Below are positions 26,962 through 35,050 of a DNA stretch of 64,000 nt, piece after piece. The DNA is taken from assembly GCA_965368085.1 (NCBI GenBank), contig CBDULP010000008.1:33262-97261 (forward strand), in the 5' to 3' direction. Every line of letters starts with the position of its first letter. The first letter of the stretch is position 1. Below the pieces are notes generated by a model. It was not told the origin of the DNA, did not search any database, and was given only the letters and a program-made list of their open reading frames with translations. The translations under genes and the position numbers were made by a program. This DNA comes from Peptoclostridium sp965368085. Lineage in GTDB: Bacteria; Bacillota; Clostridia; Peptostreptococcales; Peptostreptococcaceae.

Positions 26962-27191
26962 TTAGGAAAATGATACATACAAAGGTAAAAAAGTCAATGA
27001 ATTTCCAAAAGTTTCTATTTTTGAAGGAGATTTTGATTCGATGTATGTACTGTCCTCATTCGATATTGTTGTATTCTAAACAGGCGTATAGACTTCATAC
27101 AGTTCGCTTTGTGTAAGGTTAACTTGACATGAGGGTAATATGATGATAAATTACATAATGTAAAGTAAACATTACATGGTGGTGGCAATCA

Positions 27192-27428
27192 ATGAAAAAT
27201 AGAATAAAAGAATTTCGCGAATACATTGGTTTAACGCAAGAGCGTCTGGGAAAGCTTGTGGGGGTATCTCGACAGGCGATTAACGCTATTGAAACGGAAA
27301 AATTTGAACCGTCCATATGGTTAGCGTATGACATTTGCAGAGTGTTTGACAGTTCCATAGAAGAAATTTTTCTTTTTGAAGAAAGCAAGAGAAAATCGAG
27401 AGCTCAAAAAAGTAGAGGTGTGGTTTAA
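27192..27428 (+). CDS. XRE-family HTH regulator
   Basis: A 78-residue regulator of the short XRE type. IKEFREYIGLTQERLGKLV and GVSRQAINAIETEKFEPSI form a clear helix-turn-helix; SIWLAYDICRVFDSSIEEI is the usual third part. A basic tail follows. The ATG follows GGTGG by about seven bases. Its stop TAA abuts the ATG of the deformylase gene with no gap, so translation is coupled. Such regulators often control the operon they head; the operator is not evident. Confidence 0.9.
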   Translation: MKNRIKEFREYIGLTQERLGKLVGVSRQAINAIETEKFEPSIWLAYDICRVFDSSIEEIFLFEESKRKSRAQKSRGVV

Positions 27429-27878
27429 ATGGCATTGAGGAAAATAAGGTTTTCAGATGATGGGATATTAAGGAAAAAAAGCAGAATGGTTGAAGTGGTA
27501 GATGATAAAATAAGACAAATTCTAAATGACATGGTAGATACAATGTATAATTCAGAAAATGCTGGGGGATTGGCGGCTCCACAAGTAGGGATATTAAAGA
27601 GACTGGTTGTAATAGACATGGGGCAGGGCCTTATAAAGCTGGTGAATCCGAAGGTAATAGAGAAAGAAGGAATTCAAGAGGTCATAGAGGGCTGTTTGAG
27701 CATTCCGAATAAATGGGGAAAACTAAAAAGACCGGCAAGGGTAACTATACAAGCATTAAACGAATATGGCGAAAAAATCATATTAACAGGTACAGGAGAT
27801 TTGGCAAAATGTTTTTGCCATGAAATAGATCATTTAGACGGCATACTTTTTACGGACCTGGTAAGTGAGTATATATAG
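27429..27878 (+). CDS. def: Peptide deformylase
   Basis: A 149-residue deformylase, which removes the formyl group from nascent proteins. Motif 1 reads AGGLAAPQVG (first position Ala instead of the usual Gly), motif 2 EGCLSIP supplies the metal Cys, and motif 3 CHEIDHLDG supplies two His ligands and the catalytic Glu; Cys precedes HE where Gln is usual. The length and layout fit clostridial type I enzymes. Most genomes have a housekeeping def elsewhere, next to fmt and priA, so this one, tied to an XRE regulator in an accessory region, may be an extra copy. That is inference. Confidence 0.92.
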   Translation: MALRKIRFSDDGILRKKSRMVEVVDDKIRQILNDMVDTMYNSENAGGLAAPQVGILKRLVVIDMGQGLIKLVNPKVIEKEGIQEVIEGCLSIPNKWGKLKRPARVTIQALNEYGEKIILTGTGDLAKCFCHEIDHLDGILFTDLVSEYI

Positions 27879-27921
27879 AAGCACTGTCAGGCAATATAAA
27901 AAATTATAAAGGGGATATAAA

Positions 27922-28935
27922 ATGAGCGATGGTCTAATAAATATAAAAAAATATATAATTCATATACTGGATTCCAAGCTTGAAGAGCCGCTGCTTTCAG
28001 ATATAGAGCACCCTGATAATGACGAAAGCAGAAGTTTTGTAGAAAAGCACATAAAAAACTTCTTAGAGAACATAGGCATCAAGAAAAGTGAATTCAACGC
28101 AGGGGAAAACAATGTGAAAATGCTATGTGATGATTTCAATAGCGGGAACATTGACTTTTTAAAGATGTCTAGGGAGATTGCCACAACCATGCATGATTTT
28201 ATTCGAAAAAATCCAGACATACCGTCGTGTGACTTGATAAGCATTTTATTTGAGAAAGACAGACAGCCTTTTTTGGGGTTTCTCAAGTTGAACTATAAAA
28301 CTTCATTTATACATGTAATTGAACAGGATTCAAATGGAATATTAAACAGGATAGTAAAGCAGCAGATTGCGTTGCCTACAGAAAAGCAAAGGATTGAAGA
28401 AGGCTTTGTAATTGATTTGAAAAATTATGAAATTGATCTTCTGGAAAAGAAATATGATATAGATGGAGAAAAGGATTTTTACATTTCAAAACACATAATA
28501 GATTCTAAATATGATATTTCGAACAAGGATAAAATCAGCATAGTCAACAAGATTACAAGGGATTTTGCAGAAGAGCATTTCCATGATAGCTTGCAAGTCA
28601 TTACGGATTTTAAAAATACAATTGCAGAAGAAGCCGACAAATCAGAAAAAGTGAATCTGGACAAAGTGATCGATAAGGTTTTTGAGGATGCCAACATCAA
28701 ACAGTTGTATACGGAGGAAATGGAACGAAGGGGAATAAATGAAAAGAATATATTGTTGAATGACAAACTAAAAAATGATGTCAACAAAAAGCAGAGAATA
28801 GAGACCGACAATGGATTTGAAATAAAAATTCCGCTTTTTTACGCGAATAAAACGGAGCACATTGAATTTATAATCAATCCCGATGGGACAAAGTCCATAT
28901 TGATAAAAAATATAAGGGAGATAAAAAACAGATAA
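27922..28935 (+). CDS. Nucleoid-associated protein (NdpA/YejK-like)
   Basis: A 337-residue protein that I recognise as the 37-kDa nucleoid-associated family (PF04245): an N-terminal IKKYIIHILDSK that matches the family's opening, a central segment with FLGFLKLNYKTSFIH, then VIEQDSNG, and a C-terminal domain with an ETDNGFEIKIP stretch. It carries no membrane helix. E. coli YejK binds the chromosome, but the role in Clostridia is unknown. The ATG at 27922 follows GGGGATATAAA. It lies 43 bases after def, so the XRE-def-ndpA trio is probably one transcript, ended by the strong hairpin at 28959. Confidence 0.82.
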   Translation: MSDGLINIKKYIIHILDSKLEEPLLSDIEHPDNDESRSFVEKHIKNFLENIGIKKSEFNAGENNVKMLCDDFNSGNIDFLKMSREIATTMHDFIRKNPDIPSCDLISILFEKDRQPFLGFLKLNYKTSFIHVIEQDSNGILNRIVKQQIALPTEKQRIEEGFVIDLKNYEIDLLEKKYDIDGEKDFYISKHIIDSKYDISNKDKISIVNKITRDFAEEHFHDSLQVITDFKNTIAEEADKSEKVNLDKVIDKVFEDANIKQLYTEEMERRGINEKNILLNDKLKNDVNKKQRIETDNGFEIKIPLFYANKTEHIEFIINPDGTKSILIKNIREIKNR

Positions 28936-28958
28936 AAGCATGAACAGTAATGCCATAT

Positions 28959-29010
28959 GCAAAAAGGACACCTTCTAACCTCAGATTGAAGTTAAAGGTG
29001 TCCTTTTTGC
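28959..29010 (+). terminator. Strong terminator of XRE-def-ndpA operon
   Basis: GCAAAAAGGACACCTT and AAGGTGTCCTTTTTGC are exact 16-base complements, with an inner TAAC/GTTA pair in the loop. The T-run lies inside the right arm. Confidence 0.85.
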
Positions 29011-29145
29011 AGTGTGCAAGGGCGTTAGCGGCAAATAGGCACGGCGGCTACTAGAATATTAGGAAGCCCTATAAAAAATAAAGTTGTGGCACATCAAATT
29101 GGCTCCCCCTATTTTTTTATTTATTATCATGCCGATTTTATATGA

Positions 29146-31155
29146 TTATTTTATTTTGAACTTATCAATTGTCTTTTGGAGGTCTACAGACAGATCCTCC
29201 AGGCTTTGAGAGTGGGATGAAAGCTCTTCCATTGAAGCGAGCTGTTCTTCCGTGGCGGCAGAAACCTCCTGTGTGGCTGCGGAAGACTGCTGGGCCCTTG
29301 AAGCTATATTTTCAACAATGACGGCCATTTCATCCTTTGAGCTTAGCATGTCATTGTTGTCATCTTGTATGGCGTTGATATTGCAGCCTAATGTATCTAT
29401 GGAGTTGGATATGTCCTTGAATATAGAATTTGTTTCATCGACCGCCTTGTTTTGCTCTTGTATGACATCGTGCGCATTTTCTATGGCACTCACAGCCGAC
29501 ATTGTATTGCTTTGTATTGCCTCGATTATTCCTTTTATAGTTCCAGCCGATATTGCCGATTCTTCGGCAAGTTTTCTTACCTCATCAGCCACTACGGCAA
29601 ATCCTTTTCCATGTTCTCCCGCTCTGGCCGCCTCTATGTTTGCGTTTAGGGCGAGAAGGTTTGTCTGGTTGGATATTGCCATTATTGTTTCAAGGATGGT
29701 TCCTATCCCCTCGGCGTTTTTAGCCACTTCGGCCACTATAGAGGCCACTTCTTGCGTAGTTTCCCTGCTCTGTATGCTTTTTTCATTAAGCTTTTTGACT
29801 GTCTCGAATCCCTTTTCTGCAAGTGCACTGGTTTCTCTGGAAACGGACTTCATGTTTTCTGAGTCGCTCGAAACCTTTTCAATTATGCGGGCAATGTCAT
29901 TCATTTTCGACGTGCCGTTTTGTGTGCCGGCGGCCTGGGACTCCGCTCCCTTTGAAATCTCATCTATAGTCTTTGAGACTTCTCCGGCGGCCTCTGTAGA
30001 TTGAAATGATATCTGAGAAAGTGTGGTTGCCGATTGATTTACAGTGCGAGCCGAAACGCTTATGTCATTTAGCAGCTTTTTCAAATCCGTTTGTAGTTTG
30101 CAAATTGCTTTTGCAAGCTGTCCGAATTCATCACTTCTTTCCATGTACGACTTTGGGATTTGGATTGTGAAATCCCCTGTCGCTATGGTCTCAAGATGTC
30201 TCACTCCTATGCCAAGCGGAGCGGATATCATCCTGGCTATGAAAAGGGCAAGCAGCACTGCCACCGCGGATCCTATTAAAATACTTATGATTACAGATTT
30301 TTTTATGACATTTGTATCTTCCAAAAGCTCCTCTTTTTCCATGAATGCGAACAGCTTCCAGCCAGTTTTTTCAGATGTTACAAATGTGAGGAATTTGTCT
30401 TGGCCGTCGTATATGTACTCCGTAAAGCCATTTTCGTTTGATTTTATTTCATCCCAGACTCCCATTTTTGACGCCAGGGATGTGCCGATCAGTGAGGGGT
30501 CCTTGTGAGCCAAAGTGACTCCATTGGAATCAAGCACTGTTATGGCTCCTCGTCTTCCTATAGTAGTCTTTGATATTTGCGCTGAAAGTGCTGAAAGGTC
30601 GACGTCTATGGCGGCAACTCCGACGATGTTGTCGCTACTGTCAACTACGGCCTTTGCCAGCGAAACGATCAAATTTCCTGTAAATGCGTCAGTATAAGGG
30701 TCTGTCCATACGACTTTTCCTTTTTGGGATACGGCATTTTTATACCAGGGTCTTTGCGTTGGATCATATTCCTGCGAAAACTCACGGGCGGGATGTATGT
30801 ACACTTTGCCGTCATTGCTTCCAAAATATGTAGTAGTGATTTCGCTGTTGCTGCTTTTGACGCTCTTTAAAATCTCGTTTCCGGAAAACTCGTCAAAGTT
30901 TTTTATATTGCCGTTATCGGTTATTGAAACAAGCTGCACCTCCATTTTGCTTAAAAACTGGTCAACATATTTTTCAGTCTCGGATATGGCCTGTTGTGCT
31001 GTCATGGAGAGCTTGCCTTCCAATAAATCGAATGACGTCTTATGCGAAAAATAGCCGAATGCGGCTAGTTGAAGCACCATTGAAACTAGTATCATTGCGA
31101 TGATTCTGATTTTAATGCTCTGCATACCTCTGATGTTTTTGATTTTATTTGTCAT
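29146..31155 (-). CDS. Methyl-accepting chemotaxis protein with Cache sensor
   Basis: A 669-residue chemoreceptor. TM1 near residues 14-32, a dCache-like extracytoplasmic sensor (RPWYKNAVSQKGKVVWTDPY and VGVAAIDVDLSAL are typical Cache motifs) to about 285, TM2 (SVIISILIGSAVAVLLALFI), HAMP, then the long coiled coil. The tip carries NQTNLLALNANIEAARAGE. It ends with LQKTIDKFKI; no CheR-type pentapeptide is seen. The ATG at 31155 follows GGGAGG. The ligand is not predictable, although Cache receptors often bind amino acids. A structured leader candidate lies just upstream on the same strand. Confidence 0.93.
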   Translation of the reverse strand: MTNKIKNIRGMQSIKIRIIAMILVSMVLQLAAFGYFSHKTSFDLLEGKLSMTAQQAISETEKYVDQFLSKMEVQLVSITDNGNIKNFDEFSGNEILKSVKSSNSEITTTYFGSNDGKVYIHPAREFSQEYDPTQRPWYKNAVSQKGKVVWTDPYTDAFTGNLIVSLAKAVVDSSDNIVGVAAIDVDLSALSAQISKTTIGRRGAITVLDSNGVTLAHKDPSLIGTSLASKMGVWDEIKSNENGFTEYIYDGQDKFLTFVTSEKTGWKLFAFMEKEELLEDTNVIKKSVIISILIGSAVAVLLALFIARMISAPLGIGVRHLETIATGDFTIQIPKSYMERSDEFGQLAKAICKLQTDLKKLLNDISVSARTVNQSATTLSQISFQSTEAAGEVSKTIDEISKGAESQAAGTQNGTSKMNDIARIIEKVSSDSENMKSVSRETSALAEKGFETVKKLNEKSIQSRETTQEVASIVAEVAKNAEGIGTILETIMAISNQTNLLALNANIEAARAGEHGKGFAVVADEVRKLAEESAISAGTIKGIIEAIQSNTMSAVSAIENAHDVIQEQNKAVDETNSIFKDISNSIDTLGCNINAIQDDNNDMLSSKDEMAVIVENIASRAQQSSAATQEVSAATEEQLASMEELSSHSQSLEDLSVDLQKTIDKFKIK

Positions 31156-31209
31156 GATTCCTCCCGGGTATTTAGTTATAAATATTTTGATTTGAAAAGC
31201 TTATAAATG

Positions 31210-31317
31210 GACCTGCATTGATAAAGCCTATACGCTCAGATTTACATCCATATAACCACATCCCCTCGGCATTATATTCTTGCCGCCACTTACTCAGCGT
31301 GCAAGCAGCGGCAGGTC
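31210..31317 (-). ncRNA. Candidate structured leader RNA of the chemoreceptor gene
   Basis: Minus strand, 55 bases before the chemoreceptor start. Stem P1 pairs GACCTGC (31317-31311) with GCAGGTC (31216-31210). P2 stacks directly on it: CGCTGCTT with AAGTGGCG (31310-31284), with two G-U pairs that would be mismatches on the plus strand, so the minus strand is the sense strand. The P2 loop ACGCT can pair with AGCGT at 31236-31232, a pseudoknot. A third small stem GGCA/TGCC follows P2. This resembles a cis-regulatory RNA, but it does not fit the c-di-GMP-I consensus as I know it. Structure by eye only. Confidence 0.4.
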
Positions 31318-31325
31318 TGGGCCCG

Positions 31326-31370
31326 CTTAAAAATAAAGAATCCCTAACTGTATGCACTGGCACAGTGGGG
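31326..31370 (-). terminator. Possible terminator of GGDEF gene
   Basis: Minus strand CCCCACTGT pairs with ACAGTTAGGG around an inner CACTG/CAGTG hairpin, then ATTCTTTATTTTT. It begins eight bases after the GGDEF stop codon. Confidence 0.5.
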
Positions 31371-31377
31371 CTGTCTT

Positions 31378-32451
31378 TTATCTGTACCCTTCGGCTCTTA
31401 GCCAGTTTTTTGCTTCATCAACAGTACTAAAATAAGAAGTAACTACTCGACTATCCATGCATCTCCCGATTTGGGATTTTACGAGTGACTTTGGAAAAAC
31501 CACCGCACAATGGGTGTAGCCGTTTTGAGCGAGCCAGGATATATGATCTTTCATTTCATCGGCTATGGATGATACTACATATTCGCTGAGGTCGCAAAGC
31601 TTTGCCCATTCCTTGCCGCTCAAGTCATTCAATATGGAATTGTATGTATTGTTAAATGGTCTGAAATCATCCAATGTCCAAAAACCGCTATTCTTTTCGC
31701 TAACTATGCGTGTTTTAGTATTCACCTGTATTTCGAACTTGTCACCATTATATTGCTTTACTGATTGCGCATAACTGAGAAGTCCCACAGGTTTCATGCG
31801 AGAACCAATACAGTTTTTCGCTTTATACATATTGGCGTCAGCTATTTGTATGAGCTGCCTGGCAGTCAGGGCGTCATCGGGATAGACAGCTATCCCTGTA
31901 GAAACGGAAATTTCCAGCTGTAGAGATTCAGACAATGTTTTCAGTTTTTTGTCTATGCGCTGTATTATTTTAAGAGCCGAGGACCTGTCTGAACATGGAG
32001 TGAGTATTAAAAATTCGTCACCACCCCAGCGTGCAACTACATCGCTTTTTCGCACGCTGCTTAGCAGAATATCTGATATCTTTTTTAATACTATGTCGCC
32101 CTTTTCGTGTCCGTGGGTGTCGTTTATCTGCTTGAACTTGTTTACATCTACAAGCATTACATTGAGTTTTTCGTTCCTCATGGATATTTGAGATATCATT
32201 CTAGTAAAGATTTTATTGACGAACCTTCTATTGTAAATTCCGGTCAAAGCGTCATTATAGGCGAAAAGCATTTCGGTGTCATATTTTTTGCCAGCAAACC
32301 ATAGCACTGCTGCAACTACAGTACAAATAAAGGCGATGTGCGCCGACTCTATCAGATCAAAAGAACCATAAACCAAGTATATATCAGTTGTTATCACTAT
32401 TGCTAAAATCAACGATATGGCTAGAGAGCCCGCCCTACCTTTATATTCCAC
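31378..32451 (-). CDS. Membrane diguanylate cyclase (GGDEF) with extra C-terminal domain
   Basis: A 357-residue protein, start GTG 32451 after GGGGAG. Two N-terminal helices (SLAISLILAIVITTDIYLV and AHIAFICTVVAAVLWF) precede a complete GGDEF domain (residues 75-235): NDALTGIYNRR, then VDVNKFKQINDTHGHEKGD, and the intact catalytic loop RWGGDEFLIL, so it should make c-di-GMP. Residues 240-357 form a separate domain ending in YFSTVDEAKNWLRAEG, reminiscent of SpoIIAA/STAS-like folds (last helix with F-xx-xx-EAxxWL). That domain is not normally linked to GGDEF. Neighbouring chemoreceptor and c-di-GMP genes suggest a motility/surface switch. Confidence 0.88.
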   Translation of the reverse strand: MEYKGRAGSLAISLILAIVITTDIYLVYGSFDLIESAHIAFICTVVAAVLWFAGKKYDTEMLFAYNDALTGIYNRRFVNKIFTRMISQISMRNEKLNVMLVDVNKFKQINDTHGHEKGDIVLKKISDILLSSVRKSDVVARWGGDEFLILTPCSDRSSALKIIQRIDKKLKTLSESLQLEISVSTGIAVYPDDALTARQLIQIADANMYKAKNCIGSRMKPVGLLSYAQSVKQYNGDKFEIQVNTKTRIVSEKNSGFWTLDDFRPFNNTYNSILNDLSGKEWAKLCDLSEYVVSSIADEMKDHISWLAQNGYTHCAVVFPKSLVKSQIGRCMDSRVVTSYFSTVDEAKNWLRAEGYR

Positions 32452-32688
32452 AGCAATCTCCCCTTCACTGTTTTATATTGAAAAAGTTAATTATTTTGAA
32501 AATATATATGGAAAGCGTATAACGAGGCTTCGAGCAGAGCAAACAAAAATAAACACACATGGATAATTATACCATACGAGAGATACAAGTGGAATGCCTG
32601 CTTTTGCCTGCATATACCTGGCACCAGCATAATTTAAAGCAAACATAAAAAGCTTTTTATAACCAAATATAGTCATAACTTTTGAGTA

Positions 32689-32717
32689 TTGACACTGGAA
32701 AAATATAGTAGTATAAT
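32689..32717 (+). promoter_or_regulatory. Near-perfect sigma-A promoter of the recombinase gene
   Basis: TTGACA (32689-32694), a 17-base spacer, TATAAT (32712-32717). This is full consensus and unusually strong, 39 bases before the recombinase ATG. Confidence 0.85.
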
Positions 32718-32755
32718 TTAGTAGCAGGATTCAGTCAAAGCAGAAAGGGAAAATC

Positions 32756-33340
32756 ATGGGGAAGATATACGGATATGCAAGAGCTAGCACTAATGGACAT
32801 CTAAAAAATGCAATAACTTTAGAGAATCAGGAACAGCAGCTAAGATCCCATGGAGCATATTATATATACAGAGATAGTTTCGATGGGGCTAAACCAGCTA
32901 GGCCAGAGCTTAAAAAATTGCTAAGCATATTAGAACAGGGCGATACGCTAATAGTAACCAAGCTTGACAGAATAGCAAGAAGTATGTCGCAGGGAATTGA
33001 GATTATAACTGATTTGATTGAAAACGGTGTGAGGGTTAACATACTCAATATAGGAGTCATGGACAATACAGCCAGCAGCAAGCTGATAAGAAAGATGTTT
33101 TTTGCCTTTGCAGAATTTGAACGTGATATGATTGTTGAAAGGACGCAAGAGGGAAAAGCTATTGCAAAGTCTAAATCCGGATTTAAAGAGGGCAGGCCGC
33201 CGAAGTTTACGCCAGAACAGATAAAGCATGCTTTAGGCCTGTTAGACAGAGGGAATAGTTATACACAAGTGGAGAAGATGACCCAGATAAGCAAAAGTAC
33301 ATTAGCAAGAGCAAAGAGAAGCAGAATGAATAGTAAATAG
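32756..33340 (+). CDS. Serine recombinase (resolvase/invertase family)
   Basis: A 194-residue small serine recombinase. YGYARAST contains the catalytic Ser in the Y-x-R-x-S context, followed by LENQEQQL, DTLIVTKLDRIARSM and FAEFERDMIVERTQEGKAIAK, all family signatures. The C-terminal part (about 145-190) is the HTH_7-like DNA-binding domain, with GRPPKFTPEQI and TQISKSTLARA. It is driven by a consensus promoter at 32689. Such proteins resolve or invert DNA; no pair of obvious recombination sites was found near it, so it might act on sites elsewhere or be a relic of a mobile element. Confidence 0.92.
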   Translation: MGKIYGYARASTNGHLKNAITLENQEQQLRSHGAYYIYRDSFDGAKPARPELKKLLSILEQGDTLIVTKLDRIARSMSQGIEIITDLIENGVRVNILNIGVMDNTASSKLIRKMFFAFAEFERDMIVERTQEGKAIAKSKSGFKEGRPPKFTPEQIKHALGLLDRGNSYTQVEKMTQISKSTLARAKRSRMNSK

Positions 33341-33387
33341 CTATTCATTAAATTAATTGTTGAATAAACGGCGGGAGATGAATGTAA

Positions 33388-33642
33388 ATGAAGAGCACCG
33401 GCATAGTAAGGCAAGTCGATCAGTTGGGAAGAATCGTAATACCTAAAGAGTTGAGAACTCAGCTGGGGATTGAACAGGGTACGCCATTAGAAATATTTGT
33501 GGATGAAGAAAGTATAATTTTGAGAGGCTACAGGCCTGGATGTATATACTGCAAGAGCGTGAAGGACTTGAAACAGTTCGCAGGCAAGCGTATTTGCCCT
33601 GATTGCATAGAGGCGATAAAAAAAATGCAAGAGAGTAAATAA
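33388..33642 (+). CDS. AbrB-family regulator with zinc-ribbon tail
   Basis: An 84-residue transition-state-type regulator. The N-terminal SpoVT-AbrB swapped-hairpin is plain: GIVRQVDQLGRIVIPKELR and GIEQGTPLEIFV. After LRGY the protein has CIYCKS and CPDC, four cysteines in the pattern of a small zinc ribbon. The ATG follows GGGAG by eight bases, 48 bases after the recombinase, so it could share that transcript. A terminator follows. AbrB-like DNA binding is safe; the zinc site is read from the cysteine spacing. Confidence 0.9.
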   Translation: MKSTGIVRQVDQLGRIVIPKELRTQLGIEQGTPLEIFVDEESIILRGYRPGCIYCKSVKDLKQFAGKRICPDCIEAIKKMQESK

Positions 33643-33644
33643 TA

Positions 33645-33679
33645 AAAAAGTACAGGAAGCTAAGCTTCCTGTACTTTTT
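33645..33679 (+). terminator. Strong bidirectional terminator
   Basis: AAAAAGTACAGGAAGC, loop TAA, GCTTCCTGTACTTTTT, a 16-bp perfect stem with A and T runs on both sides. It also fits the end of the convergent DUF1456 gene. Confidence 0.88.
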
Positions 33680-33720
33680 CTTTTTTGGTTCATGAGAAAC
33701 TATAAATTGGCAAAATTCAG

Positions 33721-34206
33721 CTATAAAAGGAAATCTCCTGTTTGGATCAATCCGTTTAAAAATGCCATAAGATATTTATCACTACATGCTTTATAATGCT
33801 TGTGCCCTTCTTTTCTGAAAAAATTACTTAGTTCTCCCTTTGACAAAGCGGCTCCTGCCTCTTCGAATATATCAAGCATGTCTTCACTTGACAGAGATAG
33901 CGCTATTTTCAGCTTCTTTAGAATTACATTATTTACACTTTTGCCATTTTTTATGGATAGCACTGGCTTTTCAGGCTGTCCTGGTTTTGGATCTCGTTTC
34001 CCTCTTTTAAATATTATAAAACCGTTCAAAAATGACTCCAGTTCGGAATACTCACATTTTTTGTTTTCATTGTTTGACTCCGAGAGCATCATGTCGACTT
34101 CTCCACCTGTCAGTTCAATTCCACCAAGCTTAAATATCTCTACCATATCTGAACTTTTTATATCCAGAGCATATCTTAATTTAATCAATATATCATTGTT
34201 ATTCAT
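33721..34206 (-). CDS. DUF1456 (YehS) family protein
   Basis: A 161-residue protein of two related helical repeats: NNNDILIKLRYALDIKSSDMV, with the same pattern again in VNNVILKKLKIALSLSSEDML. Each repeat ends with a short F-LNG segment (SFLNGFIIFKRG; AFLNGLIQTGD). That duplicated layout is the DUF1456 family (E. coli YehS). The start ATG 34206 follows GGGAGG by seven bases; the longer frame to 34245 has no such site. The family's role is unknown. It is convergent with the AbrB gene. Confidence 0.85.
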   Translation of the reverse strand: MNNNDILIKLRYALDIKSSDMVEIFKLGGIELTGGEVDMMLSESNNENKKCEYSELESFLNGFIIFKRGKRDPKPGQPEKPVLSIKNGKSVNNVILKKLKIALSLSSEDMLDIFEEAGAALSKGELSNFFRKEGHKHYKACSDKYLMAFLNGLIQTGDFLL

Positions 34207-34615
34207 GTATAAGCCTCCCAAGGTTTTCTTAAAGTGCCTTTCCATTATAACATAGTATTTCTATTGATTTTCTAATTGGGTAAATAAACAATGGTGCTAT
34301 CAGGGATTTATGGCTTATTTTGCTCGATTTTTTCACTGTTTTTTGTTTTTTCTGCAATATAATCATAGACGTCAATGCTTTCGCTCGGATTTATGGTTTT
34401 GCTCCAATTTTTGCCTCTTTCCAATAAAATCTCAATTATTGTCTCAATCAATTCTAAAAAAAAATCTATATCTTCCATTTTGGCAAATGTCCTTTCGAAA
34501 TTATTAAATACACATATGGTAAGCCCTATTCTTTTACTATGTAGAAATTTACATTGTATATTTCACCATAAATAAGCCTGTTTGCCATTTGATTTCTTGA
34601 AATGGCGATGAAGAG
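34207..34615. other. Non-coding stretch
   Basis: AT-rich, with no ORF carrying a ribosome site. I see nothing identifiable beyond the likely promoter of the DUF1456 gene. Confidence 0.4.
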
Positions 34616-34942
34616 ATGATGGACAAGACATTATCTGAAGGGGAGGAATATGTGAATCTGTTTAAAAGAGTCAATGGTCCCCAATACAACTATATTATTG
34701 CGGAGTATTACGCATTCAAGGGGTATTGGAGCGAGGGCAAAAGGCTGCTGTCAGAGATCGATACTTCAAGCTTTGGGGAACAGGAAAACTTTTATTATAG
34801 GTACTCAAAGGGGCTTGTACACGCGGGACTGTGTGAAATTGAAGAATCCAGGAGCATACTTGAGTATCTGTCGGGAAAACAGATTTCCCCTAGCGACACG
34901 TGGCGCATTGACAATTTGAGGAATAAAATAGGCGACGCATAA
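34616..34942 (+). CDS. Short hypothetical protein, TPR-like
   Basis: A 108-residue ORF. Two helical repeats can be seen: YNYIIAEYYAFKGYWSEGKR and FYYRYSKGLVHAGLCEIEES, in the tetratricopeptide style of aromatic and Gly spacing. There is no signal peptide. The ribosome site is weak (AAGAG only four bases before ATG), and a stop lies five codons upstream, so this could also be the tail of a longer broken gene. It sits between non-coding DNA and cblT and reads in the same direction. Confidence 0.45.
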   Translation: MMDKTLSEGEEYVNLFKRVNGPQYNYIIAEYYAFKGYWSEGKRLLSEIDTSSFGEQENFYYRYSKGLVHAGLCEIEESRSILEYLSGKQISPSDTWRIDNLRNKIGDA

Positions 34943-35050
34943 ACTGATGATTGTTTATTTTTTTAATGCCAGCTATTTTGCATTGAAATGACAAGTATAA
35001 ACTAATATACTTATTAAGTGGCAATTCAGAAAAAAAGAAAGGTGGTTTAT

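Noticed and set aside
26965..27079. Plus-strand open fragment of about 38 codons ending in SFDIVVF
   Set aside because: No start, ribosome site or recognisable family; too short to support as a gene or a named pseudogene.
31172..31363. 63-codon minus-strand ORF between the chemoreceptor and GGDEF genes
   Set aside because: No ribosome site or family match; the same bases fit stems and a pseudoknot better than coding.
34942..35050. Cobalamin riboswitch before cblT
   Set aside because: The interval has none of the conserved cobalamin motifs as I know them.
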